A stretch of 64,000 nucleotides of DNA from Rhizopus sp. PT2906 (taxonomy: Eukaryota > Mucoromycota > Mucoromycetes > Mucorales > Rhizopodaceae). This document shows positions 1-11,887 of this stretch, piece after piece (position 1 is the stretch's first letter; every line of letters begins with the position of its first letter). The position numbers were made by a program, and so were the translations under genes. The notes beneath the pieces were generated by a model that saw nothing but the letters and a program-made list of their open reading frames with translations, had not been told where the DNA came from and did not search any database. The stretch is taken from the NCBI GenBank assembly GCA_025529335.1, contig JAMYHX010000016.1, forward strand, positions 62,001 through 126,000. Direction: 5' to 3'.

Positions 1-1046
1 TCGTCTTTAGCCGAAACCCCCGCTTGATTTATGCAAGATTAAGCGGGTATGGTCAAACAGGATCCAAGGCAGCTGGCCATGATATTAACTATTTAGCAAT
101 GTCTGGTGCCTTAAATGTATATATATAAAAAAACATAACTTTTTGCCAATGTAATTCATGATGGATGAATAGATGATAGGTAGACAAGGTGAAGCACCTT
201 TCTTTCCTATGAATCTATTAGGTAAGAAAGCTAAATTGTATAATATGTGAACAACTTGCTCATTATTAAAAAGCTGATTTTGCTGGTGGTGGCCTTTTGT
301 GTGTCATGGGTATTTTGGTAGCTCTCATTGAAAGGAACAAGTCTGGTAAAGGACAGGTTGTGGATGCCAATTTGGTAAGTAAATGTGCAAAGAAAAAAAA
401 AAAGAAATAGGTGTCAATAACACTACAGTAGACAGCAGGTACATCTTATCTAAGCACATTCCCATTCTTGATGCAAAAGTATGGCCTCGTTTGGGAAGAT
501 GAAAGAGGAACAAATACATTAGATGGAGGTGCTCACTTTTATGAAACTTACAAGACAAAAGATGATCTCTATATGGCAGTGTAAACTACCTTTTACACTA
601 TATAAGCCCTTTAAACTGACTGTTGTAATGAACATAGAGGAGCTATTGAACCTCATTTTTACTCTTGTCTCTTGGATAAGTTAGGCCTTGATCAAAATGA
701 ATATGGGCCAAAGCAGTATGACAAGGAAGAATGGCCAATGATGAAAAAGAAGTTTCAAGAAATCTTTTTACAAAAGACTCAGGGTGAGTGGAATGCTATC
801 TTTGACGGCTCCGATGCTTGTGTAACTCCCGTCTTATCATTCCAAGACAAGACGGCTCCTGCACCTCAACCAGCACCTGTTCTTTCAAGAACGCCTGCTC
901 ATCAAGTGAATTATAGCCAAGAACCTTCATTTTTGCAGCCAGGAAAGCATTCGATACAAGTCTTGAAAGAGTTTGGTATTTCCTCAAACGAAATTCAAGT
1001 CTTAATTGCATCCAAATCCTTACTCGATAAGAGTTCACACCTATGA
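1..1046 (+). CDS. Alpha-methylacyl-CoA racemase, CoA-transferase family III (5' end outside window)
   Basis: C-terminal part of a CaiB/B​aiF-type family III CoA-transferase, most like alpha-methylacyl-CoA racemase, which epimerises 2-methyl-branched acyl-CoAs before beta-oxidation. Exons as read: 1-116, 173-221, 274-374, 432-580 and 638-1046. The first exon carries the family motif RLIYARLSGYGQTG and then HDINYLAMSG. Later exons give FAGGGLLCVMGILVALIERN, KGQVVDANL and the conserved KYGLVWEDERGTNTLDGG block. The fourth exon seems to use a TAG acceptor after GTAAGT. The protein ends in S-H-L, a recognised variant of the peroxisomal PTS1 signal, so peroxisomal location is likely (inference). 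The start codon lies upstream of the window. Other family III CoA-transferases are possible, but the tail and length favour the racemase. Confidence 0.88.
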
Positions 1047-1205
1047 GCCTATCCTTCTTTACCCCACTATAGCGGAGATAAAAAGTTGGGTTTCATTCAG
1101 AAAATGGTTTATCAATGTGACTCATAACACACCTTTAGAAAATATAAATAAAAAGAGAGCACGATTAAAGTTTGACACTCTTCTTTGAATTTATTTATTT
1201 TTATC

Positions 1206-2651
1206 ATGACAGGACCAAAGAAACTCTGGGGTGGCCGATTTACTGGTGCAGTCGATCCTTTGATGGACGCTTTCAATGCATCCATTCATTTTGATAAACG
1301 CATGTATGCAGCTGATTGTATTGGTTCTATTGCATATGCAAAAGCACTTGCCAAGAATAACATCATCTCTCAAGAAGAAGGAGACAAGTTGGTCGAAGGA
1401 TTGCAAGCTGTGATGGAAGAGTGGGATCAAGGAAAATTTGTGATCAAGGAAGGTGATGAAGATATCCATACTGCAAACGAACGTCGTCTAGGTGAGCTCA
1501 TTGGTCCCGTGGCTGGTAAGCTTCATACGGGCCGATCTCGTAATGATCAAGTGGCTACCGACATGCGTATCTGGTTACGTGAAGAAGCATCCAGCATCTT
1601 GGCTCATCTCAAGGAACTCATTCAAATTGTTGTGGCTCGTGCCGAAAAGGAAGTAGATGTCATTCTGCCTGGCTATACTCACTTGCAGCGTGCACAACCT
1701 ATCCGTTGGTCCCATCTCTTGTTGTCCTATGCATGGCTTTGGCAATCAGATGCAGAGCGTCTCGAACAGCTCATTGATCGATTTAATGTATTGCCTTTAG
1801 GCTCTGGTGCTCTTGCTGGTCATGTATTCAACATCGACCGTGGTTTCTTGGCTAAAGAACTTGGATTTAGAGATTACATTCACAACTCTCTATGTGCCGT
1901 CAGTGATCGTGATTTTGTTGCTGAATTTCTCTTTTGGGCAAGCTTGACCATGACACATATCTCTCGTATAGCTGAAGATTTGATCATTTACTCAAGCAGC
2001 GAGTTCGGCTTTGTCAAGTTGGCAGATGCTTATAGTACAGGATCAAGTTTGATGCCTCAGAAAAAGAATCCTGATAGTTTGGAACTGTTGCGTGGAAAGT
2101 CTGGACGAGTATTTGGAAATGTAAGTATTATGAATGCAAAGGAGAAAAAGAGAGACTAATGTACTTTGTAGATGTCTGGTTTCATGATGACCTATAAGGG
2201 TATTCCAAGCACTTACAATAAGGATCTTCAAGAAGATAAAGAACCCATGTTTGATGCTGCTGACACTCTATCTGGTTCTCTTCAAATTACTGCTGGTGTG
2301 TTAAGCACAATGACCATATTCCCCGAAAAGATGAAATCTAGCTTAAGTTCAGACATGCTGGCAACCGATTTGGCAGAATATCTTGTTCGTAAGGGAGTGC
2401 CTTTCCGTGAAACACATCATATCTCTGGTGCTGCTGTCAAGATGGCAGAGGATCGTGGATGCTCAATCAGTGATTTAAGTGTTACCGATCTTCAAAGCCT
2501 ACATGCTTCTTTTGAACAAGATGTAGAAAAGGTATGGAGTTTTGAAACAAGTATCGAGAACCGTAATACTCCTGGAGGAACAGCAAAATCTTCGATATTA
2601 GAACAAGTTAAGCTATTGAAGTCATGGCTTTCTTCAAAACAAGTTAAATAA
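1206..2651 (+). CDS. ARG4: Argininosuccinate lyase
   Basis: Cleaves argininosuccinate to arginine and fumarate, the last step of arginine synthesis. Two exons, 1206-2120 and 2172-2651, separated by a 51-nt GTAAGT..TAG intron, give 464 residues, the usual family length. Visible motifs are the N-terminal KLWGGRF, the HTGRSRNDQVATD loop at about residues 107-119, and the fumarase/ASL signature SSLMPQKKNPD near residue 280. The chosen start gives MTGPKKLWGGRF, the expected N-terminus. An in-frame ATG 21 nt upstream would add a hydrophobic stretch absent from the family. It lies about 160 bp after the racemase on the same strand, with no sign of co-regulation. Confidence 0.97.
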
Positions 2652-2934
2652 TTCTCATTGTATGTGTATATTTGTAATCTGCGCCAAATCAAAGCAGAAG
2701 CTATTGTACAGTGGTTCCACCCCCTTCACTTTTTAATGAACTAAATTCGCTTTATAAATTCCAATGTTTGCTTTTCTATTTTTTCAAACAGCCAATTATT
2801 TCATACATTGGGGGCTTTGTAAGCAGCGGTTCCATCATTTTGATCCGTCAGCCAATCGTGTTTTCAATAAGCTCTACTATAAAATATAAGGAACGGAATA
2901 ATTGCCCTGCCTTTTCTTCAGTCTTGTTGTGCGC

Positions 2935-4464
2935 ATGCTAACCATAAGAAGAGCCTTTTCAACTGCTTCAAGGCCATTCAGACTAGCTATTGTAGGCAGT
3001 GGACCAGCCGGTTTCTATACAGCTCATCGTCTACTTAAAGAATGTCCACAAATTCAAATTGACATGTTTGATGCCCTGCCTGTCCCTCATGGACTAGTAC
3101 GATTTGGAGTAGCTCCTGATCACCCTGAAGTCAAGGCAAGTGTTTAATTTATATAGGTTTAAGTCTTGATCCCCCTTATGTTTTATTTAAATAGAATGTC
3201 ATGACAACTTTTGACAAAGTAGCAGAAGATCCCCGCTTCCGCTTCTTTGGCAATGTTCCAGTGGGCTCTTCAAACAATGGATTGAGTATAAAGGACCTTA
3301 GAGATAACTTCCATGCAGTTCTCTTATCTTATGGAGCCAGTGAAGATAGAAAGATGGGAATACCAGGGGAGGACCTTTACGGAGTAGAATCGGCCCGAAC
3401 GTTTGTTGGATGGTATAATGGACATCCGTCTTATAGAAACCTCAAGCTACCACTTAATGATACAGACACCGTTGTCGTAGTCGGACAAGGCAATGTAGCC
3501 CTTGATGTTGCACGTATTCTCTTGAGTCCCATTGATGAGCTTCGAAAGACAGATATTACAGAATATGCATTAGAGGCACTATCAAAGAGTAGAATCAAGC
3601 ATGTTCATGTTGTAGGAAGAAGAGGACCTGTTCAGGTAAGAAGCGAATGTTTCGGTATTGTCAAAAGAGATATCAATGGACATGAGTATATAGGTTTCAT
3701 TCACCTCTAAGGAGCTAAGAGAACAAATGTCTTTACCTGGTATAGCATTTGACGCTGATATGGACTTGATTCATCGTGAGATCGAAGCATCACAGCCAAT
3801 TATTAGCAAAAATAGACCTCTTAAGCGCCTTATGTCACTTCTTGAGAAAGGCTCACCCAATAAGGACACAGAGAAGACGTGGTCTGCCAAGTTCTTACGC
3901 AGTCCAGTAGAGATTTTGGGCAATGCCGATCATTCGCGAGTACAAGGAATCAAGTATGTTATCAATAGATTAGAGGGGCCACTGGAACAGAGAAAAGCCG
4001 TGCCTACTGAAGAGTATGAAACACAAGAGTGTGGTATAGTGCTGAAGAGTATTGGGTACAAGAGTGTGCCTATTGAAGATGTGCCATTTGACAGCCGAAG
4101 AGGCATAATACCTAATGAATATGGTAAAATACTGGATGGAGAAAAGGAAGTTCCAGGCATGTATACAGCTGGCTGGTTAAAACGTGGACCTACAGGCGTT
4201 ATCGTATCTACCATGACAGATGCTTATGAAACAGCAGATACTATAGTAAATGATCTCCAACAAGATAAAGAGATGCTTTCTGGAGGATCCAAGGACGGAG
4301 CAGATGGCCTTGACTTAACCTTCAAGGAACGTGGCATCATGCCTGTTAGCTACTCTGATTGGAAGAAGATTGAAGCTGCCGAATTTGCTATCGGTGAAAA
4401 GCTGGGTAAACCTCGAGAGAAGTTTACAACAGTTGAAGATATGCTCGCTGTTCTTAAATCATAG
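2935..4464 (+). CDS. ARH1: NADPH:adrenodoxin oxidoreductase, mitochondrial
   Basis: FAD flavoprotein passing electrons from NADPH to mitochondrial ferredoxin, for Fe-S cluster and heme A synthesis. Exons 2935-3135, 3195-3635 and 3694-4464 give 470 residues. The basic, Ser-rich N-terminus (MLTIRRAFSTASR) looks like a mitochondrial presequence. AIVGSGPAGFYTAHRLL at about 18-34 is the FAD-binding Rossmann motif, VVVVGQGNVALDVARILL near 163 is the NADP-binding motif, and GWLKRGPTGVIVSTM is the conserved C-terminal flavin segment. Intron 1 starts with GCAAGT after GTCAAG, so it appears to be a GC-AG intron. A GT four bases on would also keep the frame but insert an extra residue in a conserved block. 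The start at 2935 was chosen because residues encoded upstream do not resemble the family. Confidence 0.95.
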
Positions 4465-4988
4465 CACTTTGCTCCTTTGATATGCCCATCTTTTTTTTTC
4501 TTTCCCTGGCTGGTATCTTTCTTATGACTAACGCTCAGCGATAAAGTAGAAAAAACTTATAGACTAAACTTAGTAAAATGTACATGTAAATTTAATAAAG
4601 CAGAGCATTGCCTACAATACTACAGTACGCCTCTTCTTGAAAAGAAACAAATCAGCCAAAAAGAACCAACATGAGCCCATTTACACTGAAATTTTACCAA
4701 GAACACCCAGACGCAACAATTAAATACACGTATCTCTCTTGTATCCAGCTTTTTGATAACAAAACAGAACTTAAAATACACGTAGAAGAACTGCATTTTG
4801 TAAATAAAAATACCATATGTTGTCAAAAAAGTAAGTATATTGATTCGGACGTGTTTCAATCATCCTCTGTAATGGCATGCTTTTATTTCTTACTGTTTAA
4901 TAAATATGTAAAACACTTTATAAAAAAAGAAATTACATCACTTGTATGATTTATTTGTTAAACATTTATATACGACTACTACAACCAT
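4465..4988. other. Spacer between convergent ARH1 and PRP16; possible degenerate C2H2-like ORF
   Basis: AT-rich 3' region of two convergent genes. On the + strand an ATG at 4671 opens about 50 codons ending at a GTAAGT-like donor near 4830. The peptide contains SCIQLFDNKTELKIHVEELH, spaced like the second half of a C2H2 zinc finger, but the first cysteine pair is incomplete. I cannot find a convincing downstream exon. It could be a gene relic or chance, and I do not call it a gene. Confidence 0.3.
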
Positions 4989-7900
4989 CTATCTTCTGTC
5001 TTTATCACGTACAGAGAAGAACATGGGGCCTAGTTCGGCTAGCCAGTAGGGATCAACAGCTGTAACGCATTGCATGTATTCTTTAGATGTCAGCACAAGT
5101 TCGTGGTAAACGACATAGTCTGGAGTAAAACCTGCACCAAACAATGCACTGGTTGGATGAAGATGACACTTCATACCGCTTCTGCAATTGACGTATTCGC
5201 CAATGCCCTTGACTCTAGCGGCTTGGTGGAAATAGGCGGAACAAATGCATTTTCTAATAACATCCCAATCTGTACCGCAAGAGACATAAGGCATCTTGAT
5301 CGTTTTCATAATATCCATAAGCTGTGAACGAACTTCGCGAGCTTTGCGCATGGCTTTGGCGTGTATAAAGTGTTTGTTGCACCAATCGTCTCGATAACTA
5401 TATAAAAAGAGAGTTCAGTACAAGGAAGAATATATTATATTGTTTCTTACTGATTAATCTTCCATTGGGTATATACATGAAGTAACGTTAAATGGTCACT
5501 TTCGGGGACAAAGAACTTTTCACGAGCAGCGTCTGATTCCTCTTGTCGTTCTTTAGGTCGATAGAATACAGATGGTACAGATAACATGGATACAATGGTC
5601 TAATATAAATCATAAGTCATTCCGGCACATCTTTAGCATTTACATTGAACTTACCAATACTTCCGCTGTACACTCATGCTCTTCTGCTGCGATCAGCATC
5701 TTGGCAAGCGATGGATCTACTGGGAACTCATTCATCTTTCTGCCTGCCTCTGTTAGATCACCATTATCATCAAACGCGCCTAGAATCCAAAGTTGATACA
5801 TAGAGTTCAGGATGTTGTCCTGAGGAGGGGGATCCATGAAGTCAAAGTCTAAAAGATTTTTCACACCAAGTGACTTGAGCTGTAACACGACACTTGCAAG
5901 GTTTGTTCGTTGAATTTCAGGAATATTATTCACAAACATTTCATTTCTATATGCTTCTTCAGTGTATAGACGATAGGCAACACTATTTTCGAGGTTAGAA
6001 TAGATATCAGACGTACTCTCTGTAACTTACCCAGGTCCTGTTCTACCAGCACGACCACTACGCTGATTTGCATTTGCTTGACTGATGGGAGTTACTTGAA
6101 GGGCATCCATACCAATACGAGGGTTGTACACCTTGAGCTTACAGTAACCAGTATCAATCACATACATAATACCATCCACAGTAAGCGATGTTTCAGCAAT
6201 ATTTGTTGCTACTACCACCTTTCGTGCATTGTTTTCGGATCTTTGGAAGATCTTTGCTTGAAGGTCAGCAGGCAATTGAGAATAGATTGGCAAAATGGCT
6301 AGAGGCGGTGGATTATCCAGCTGCTGTAGACGTTCTAGTATAATATATTAATATTTTCAAAAGTTAACTTTTTTTTTTTTTACCTGCCAAGACAGCACAT
6401 GTTGTCTCGATATCTTCTTGACCTGTCATAAATATCAATATATCACCTGCAGGCTTTGATAAATGAATAGCCAATGCTTGCTTTACTGCACTATCTACAT
6501 AATCTTCGCATGAAGTCTTACTAAACATAACATCTACAGGGAAAGTACGACCAGGGATAAAGAAACATGGCGCATTTCCAAAAAAGTTTGAAAATCTCTC
6601 TGCATTCATGGTGGCAGACGTTACAATAAGTTTCAAATCTCTTCTGCGACTGAGAATCTTCTTTAACAGACCCATCAAGACATCTGTATTCAATGCACGT
6701 TCGTGAGCTTCGTCCATGATAATGGCACTGTATTGATCCAAATCAGGAGCTGTCATTGACTCACGCAACAAGATACCGTCAGTCATGTATCGAATGAGTG
6801 TCTTTTCAGATGTTTGATCTTCAAAACGAATCGTATAACCCACAGTATCACCTAGCTCACAACCCATTTCCTCTGCAACACGCTTTGCCACAGACATGGC
6901 AGCAACACGACGAGGCTGCGTACAACTGATTTTACCATATTTTGTGTAGCCATCTTCATGAAGGTATTGAGTCAATTGAGTTGTTTTTCCTGAACCAGTT
7001 TCACCCACAATGATAACAACTAGCAACACAATGTGTGTTAATGCTGTGTTCTCTCGTTTTTTACTTATACATTACCTTGATTATCTCGTACAACTCTTAA
7101 CAAGTCTTCTCGTACAGCAAAAACTGGCAAGTATTCACGCTGTTCTCGCATTGTTCTCGTACGAGCAAAGTCACTTACTGCTTCAGACGATTTCAAATGA
7201 CTGGCAAACTTGGAATCAGCCTTTGCATCCTCGCCTTCATGACTCTTGTCGTCTTCTTTCTCTTGTGATTTCACTCCCATGACGTTCCCTAAGGTTGTGC
7301 CGGCAATATCAAACTTGGTCGCCTTGGCCCTTTCCGCTTCTGCACGCTTCTCTCTGACAAGTCTACTACCTTTACGTGCAATGATGGCCATATCGGATGT
7401 TGGGTCTTTCACGTACTGTACAGCTTCTAATTGCTTTGTGAACACAGCTTTGCCGCTTAAAAATGGTGGTTTGAAATCGTGGACAAGTAAATGAACACGA
7501 TGTTCATTTTCTTCATCAAAGTCTGTATCTACTTCTATTCTCTGAGCGACACCTGAGCTGAGCATTCTACTTGCTTCCCACATGTTTGTATCATGATTAT
7601 ATTGAGCTTGACGTGCAGATAGTTTCTTCATTTGTTTCTGAGCCAAGTCATTTTCTTTACCACTTGCATATTCTTCGTATTGAGAGAATGGATTGTGTGT
7701 TTCATCAATAGCCTAAACATACAAGTGAGATTTCAGCAGAGCATATAATATGTACACATACCCCAGTATCTTCCATTTGATACCACTCTCTATCCAGCTG
7801 AGCCTGTTCTTCTTCCCATCGTCGTCTGTCTTCTTCACTACCATGAAATTCTTCAGGATATTCCAATGCAACTTCATCATAAGCAGTTGATCGAACTGCT

Positions 7901-8778
7901 GGTGTAGATGATTCCCAGGTTCTTCTTGCTACAGCAGTTGCATTACCGGTTGCTTTCCTGCTATAGCCACTATCTCGTCTAAAGGGTGTCATGTTGCCTG
8001 GAGAACTTCTAGGTGTATAAGATCCATGTCTTCTTGGTGTTTGTTCTTCCCATTGACTACGCTTGTATCCTCGTCTGGGCGTCTCAGGAGGAGGCATGTC
8101 ATCATAATCTCTACGTCTATCTCTGTTGGATGAACCATGTCTATTCCTATCTCTTCTTCTCCTATCTTCTAATCTTCTCAATTCATTATCTGATAAACCA
8201 CCACTGCCATGGGATGGGGTATCCATTCTCTGTGATCGATAGTGAGGTTTATGTGTCTTGATATCTGTTTCTGAATCAACTTCTTTCTGACTTTCCTCTT
8301 CTTCCCAGTTGAGTTTTACTTTCTTTTCGGCGCCTTCTTGCACCATCCTGGCGTGTCGTTTTTTACGAGCAAGTTCATCTAATCCAAGTTTTGATGGTTG
8401 AGCTGGAGCTTTAAAGATTGGACGTTCTTCATCCGTTCGAGACGATTTATTTTTTGTCTTGATGAGTCCACCGGGTAAGTTGTTGGCTAACAAAAGAACT
8501 TCACTTCTACTCTGATCTTGTTGAATCGGTTTTGATTTGGCTGAGGAAGGCTTTTGTTGAGTTCGTTTGTGGTTTTTAATTTTTACATAAATGTCATTCA
8601 AGAATTCTTTACTGAATCTACCAAATGTTCCACACACTTGACTAAACCTTTCAAAGTCTCCATTGTTTTCTGCAAATTGAATAACTTTTTTTGCAATCAA
8701 TTCGTTTGGATTTGTTAGGTTTAATGCTCTTGAGACATCGACAGCGATATCGTGAATAAAAGTGGTATCTTCAGCCAT
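4989..8778 (-). CDS. PRP16: DEAH-box pre-mRNA splicing ATPase Prp16/DHX38
   Basis: RNA-dependent ATPase that remodels the spliceosome after the first splicing step. Seven exons on the minus strand: 8778-7762, 7712-7076, 7019-6384, 6334-6031, 5982-5655, 5599-5451 and 5397-4989, totalling 1159 residues with all phases consistent. The N-terminal third is an RS/RD-rich, low-conservation region. The helicase core shows GETGSGKTTQLTQYL (Walker A), DEAH, SATMNAERF, and QRSGRAGRTGPG (motif VI). The C-terminus carries the HA2/OB-fold blocks CGTDWDVIRKCICSAYFHQA and HPTSALFGAGFTPDYVVYHE, which distinguish Prp16 from Prp2 and Prp22. The first 60 residues, before the RS region, differ from animal DHX38, which is usual for fungi. 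It shares a 485-bp divergent promoter with GET1. Confidence 0.96.
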
Positions 8779-9263
8779 TGAAATGAAGGAAAGGGAAGAA
8801 AGAAAAAAAAGGTTGAAAACGTCACAAATGCATTATTTTGCTTGTTTACTGCGTGTAAAATAGAAATTACCCTTTTTTAAAAGAGCGAAAAAAGAAGAGG
8901 TAAGTTAAAAGGAAACCAATTGTCTATGACTGCACGCTTATTATGTGTGTGTGTGTATTTAGAAAGTATAAAAATGAAAACCATCGAGAATAATTGTTCT
9001 GTAGCTTGTAAGATATCAAAGTGGGGATGCTGAGTAAAGAAGCTTGAATCTCTCTCTCTTTCAGGCAAGATGGTATCAAAAAGAACTAGCTAGAATCTAA
9101 AAGATAATGTATTAACACTACGCTTTGAGTCTGCAAAAGAAAAGAGAATAACACATCAAGCATATTTGACATTGATTTTTTTTAAAAAGGCGACTGCCAA
9201 CTTTATTATATAGTCAACCAGGCCCTTTGAAGAGATTGGGTTTTTTTTCTTTTCTTTTGTAAA
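8779..9263. promoter_or_regulatory. Divergent promoter region PRP16/GET1
   Basis: 485 bp between two start codons pointing away from each other. The sequence is AT-rich with a short GT run near 8945 and a CT run near 9050. I see no further ORF, RNA gene or clear TATA box. Shared regulation is possible but not shown. Confidence 0.45.
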
Positions 9264-10030
9264 ATGTACTTGCCCATCACTATTTTTCTACTAGTTTTAT
9301 TGACAGAATCTATTCTGTTTTTGGGATTTTCATATATTACAGAACTTGTAAGGGAAGAAAGGGTGAATGATCTCTTTATTAATCCTTTTAGGCTTATGAC
9401 ACTTTTACCAAAATAACCAAAGATGCTCAAGTGACAAAACAGAAGAAACTAAAGACAGACATTTTAAAATTGAAAACAGAGTTATCACAAACTAGTTCTC
9501 AAGTAAAATATTAAATAGTATAAATAACAACTTTTTGATAACATACATCTTAGGATGAATTTGCCAAATGGGCTAAATTACGTAGAAAATTGGATAAAGG
9601 CATGGCTGATTTAGAGAAACTTAGTAAAGTTCTAGTCATTGATTCTATATAAATATATTTATATATACTGATCCATATTTTTAGATTCTGATATTGCTTA
9701 TTCAAAAGCTGCCTTTGAACTCAAATCTAAATCAGTTCTTTGGTTTCTTGTTCATGGCACTCAGTTCATTATGATATTTTGGTTTAGAAAAAGCGCTGTA
9801 TTTTATCTCCCACCCGGTTGGTTTGGACCAGCACAAAGGTTTCTTTCATGGCCTTTTGCACCTGCAGGTAACGAAACATAAGTCATGGTTAAATTGAGAC
9901 TAAACCAATTATATCAGGTTCCGTCAGTGTTGCTGTTTGGTTTGCAGCTTGTAGAAGGATGATTAAAGCTGTTGCACTTGCAATGAATGATTTTGTATTT
10001 GTACGTGCAGCTAAAGAAAAGACGACATAG
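9264..10030 (+). CDS. GET1: GET complex subunit Get1/WRB (tail-anchored protein insertion receptor)
   Basis: ER membrane receptor subunit that, with Get2, receives tail-anchored proteins from Get3. Exons 9264-9347, 9392-9502, 9554-9623, 9685-9867 and 9918-10030 join in frame to 186 residues, the normal Get1 size. The first exon encodes a hydrophobic membrane segment (ITIFLLVLLTESILFLGF). Exons 2-3 make the cytosolic coiled coil with the hallmark DEFAKWAKLRRKLDKG, and exons 4-5 encode two more hydrophobic segments separated by LPPGWFGP. Each exon is too short to be obvious alone, but the spliced product fits the family throughout. Confidence 0.93.
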
Positions 10031-10482
10031 GTGTGTGGAAGCAGATTTAAAAAGTAATGATTTTACTGTAAATATCAGTTTTATAAGGTTGGATATTAAT
10101 AAAAGATAATTCATTATGATATCCATAAAATGTAAACAAAAAGAGAAAGAATTAACTACGCCGATGTTTGACTCAAAGATCGGAATCTGTACTTTTTTTT
10201 TTTTGTTTATGTGCACACAAGGGCATGGAAAAAAAAGAGAAACATGAAACTAGAATACAACTATAATTTAGTAAATAATTGGGATCTATTCATTCTATAT
10301 TTTATAAACAAAAAAAGCAAGTACACACACACACACAAAAAGGAGAAACCTTTTGATAATAATACGTTCGAGAGGAATAGGATTAACAATAGCAAAAAAA
10401 AAAAAAAAAGGTCTTTAAATAGCAGACACACCCCCGCATTTTTTTTTTTGGTTCCCTTCTCTTTCAAACAAATACATATAAA
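10031..10482. other. Low-complexity spacer GET1-MDM34
   Basis: AT-rich spacer with homopolymer A and T runs and a short (CA)n tract near 10322-10337. No coding or RNA feature is supported. The last 100 bp before 10483 presumably hold the MDM34 promoter and leader. Confidence 0.5.
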
Positions 10483-11751
10483 ATGGCATTTCGCTTCCAT
10501 TGGCCAGAGTTTGACAACGACTTTTATAATTCAGCTAAATCACAACTTGAAGCAGCATTGAATAAAGGCAATAAACCTTCTGTTATTGTTGATTACATTA
10601 CAGTAAAAGAACTCCACATGGGTTCCAAGGTAAACACATTCAAATGTAACTTTGACTCAGTCACTAATCTTTTTTTTTTTTTGTACTCTAGCCACCTGAA
10701 CTAGAAATACTAGAAATTGGTGAACTAAACAATGACAAATTTCGTGGCATATTCAAACTAAACTATGCTGGTGATGCTTATATTGAGATACAAACAAAAG
10801 TTCAGGTAAATATATGCATGTATGCTTCTTTCTCTCTTTTTATATTAATGCATACAATGCTAGGCTAATCCTATGCATAACAAACCGACACTACTTCCTC
10901 GCTACTGTCGTCCCGGTATCCTGGCAGCAGATAAACCACTGGTCGTACCCATGGTGCTACGTATCAGTCAATTAAAACTGAGAGGCATTATTGTCTTGGT
11001 TGTCCACAAGACCAAAGGTGTCACTCTTGTGTTCAAAAATGATCCTCTGGAGAGCGTAGATGTGAGCTCAACGTTTGATAATATCCCCATGTTGCGTGGT
11101 TACCTTCAGCGTGAGATTGAAAAGCAATTGAGAAATATGCTACAAGATGAACTGCCAATGATGGTGCATAACCTTAGTTTACGTTATGTACAAAAAGAAG
11201 AACAGAAGCGACCGACTACAGCCATGTCGATGTATTCGTCAAGCTGTAACAGCCTTCCAGATCTTGAATACCCATCATCACCTTCAGTCAGTAGCGTAGA
11301 CACGCCTTTGTCTGTTGATTCTTATGATTGCTGCTGGCCAGAAAACATGAAATTCAACCTGACGACGCCGCATCCATTCAGCTGTCATTATTCGGATACA
11401 CAATCTGACATCCTATCTAGTGCAACCACACTTGTCGATATATACGCAGACGATGCCGATGCGCCATGGTATGCAAAGGAAGCATTGATTAGTCCAATCT
11501 ACAATAACAATGACGAAGCATCGCCTGTGGTGTTTGATGACTTGATCCTGAGACCGAATGAAAATCAGATGGTCTCCAAGTTATTTAAACTTGCCTCAGT
11601 TCATTATACCTTATCTCCTTTAACTGAAGTGATTCCCCATTTTACCTACCGAAGCTTACCTTATGCTATAAAAAGTTACAGTCATGCAAAGACAAACAAG
11701 GTCCCAAAAAGACGCATCATCAAGTTGAACCTTTCGGCTCCTCTTATTTAA
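10483..11751 (+). CDS. MDM34: ERMES subunit Mdm34 (SMP domain)
   Basis: Mitochondrial outer-membrane component of the ER-mitochondria encounter structure, which tethers the organelles and moves phospholipids. Exons 10483-10629, 10692-10805 and 10864-11751 give 382 residues. The first 190 residues form the SMP lipid-binding domain: FRFHWPEFDNDFY at the extreme N-terminus, then PPELEILEIGELNNDKFRGI and LRISQLKLRGIIVLVVH. A conserved amphipathic segment near 170-190 (LRGYLQREIEKQLRNMLQDE) follows. The C-terminal part is Ser/Asp-rich and weakly conserved. It is shorter than many ascomycete Mdm34 proteins, which seems to reflect a reduced tail. The start gives the family's invariant MAFRF/MSFRF opening. 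Confidence 0.94.
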
Positions 11752-11887
11752 ATATTCCCCTATTTTTTATTTATATCTCTTCACTTGTATATTTCTCTCT
11801 TTCTCTTCTCTCTCTTTTCTCTCTTTGTATAGAACTAAAATTAAAAAAAAGGAGATTCTTCTTGTTTATTACATACAATCTTTTATT

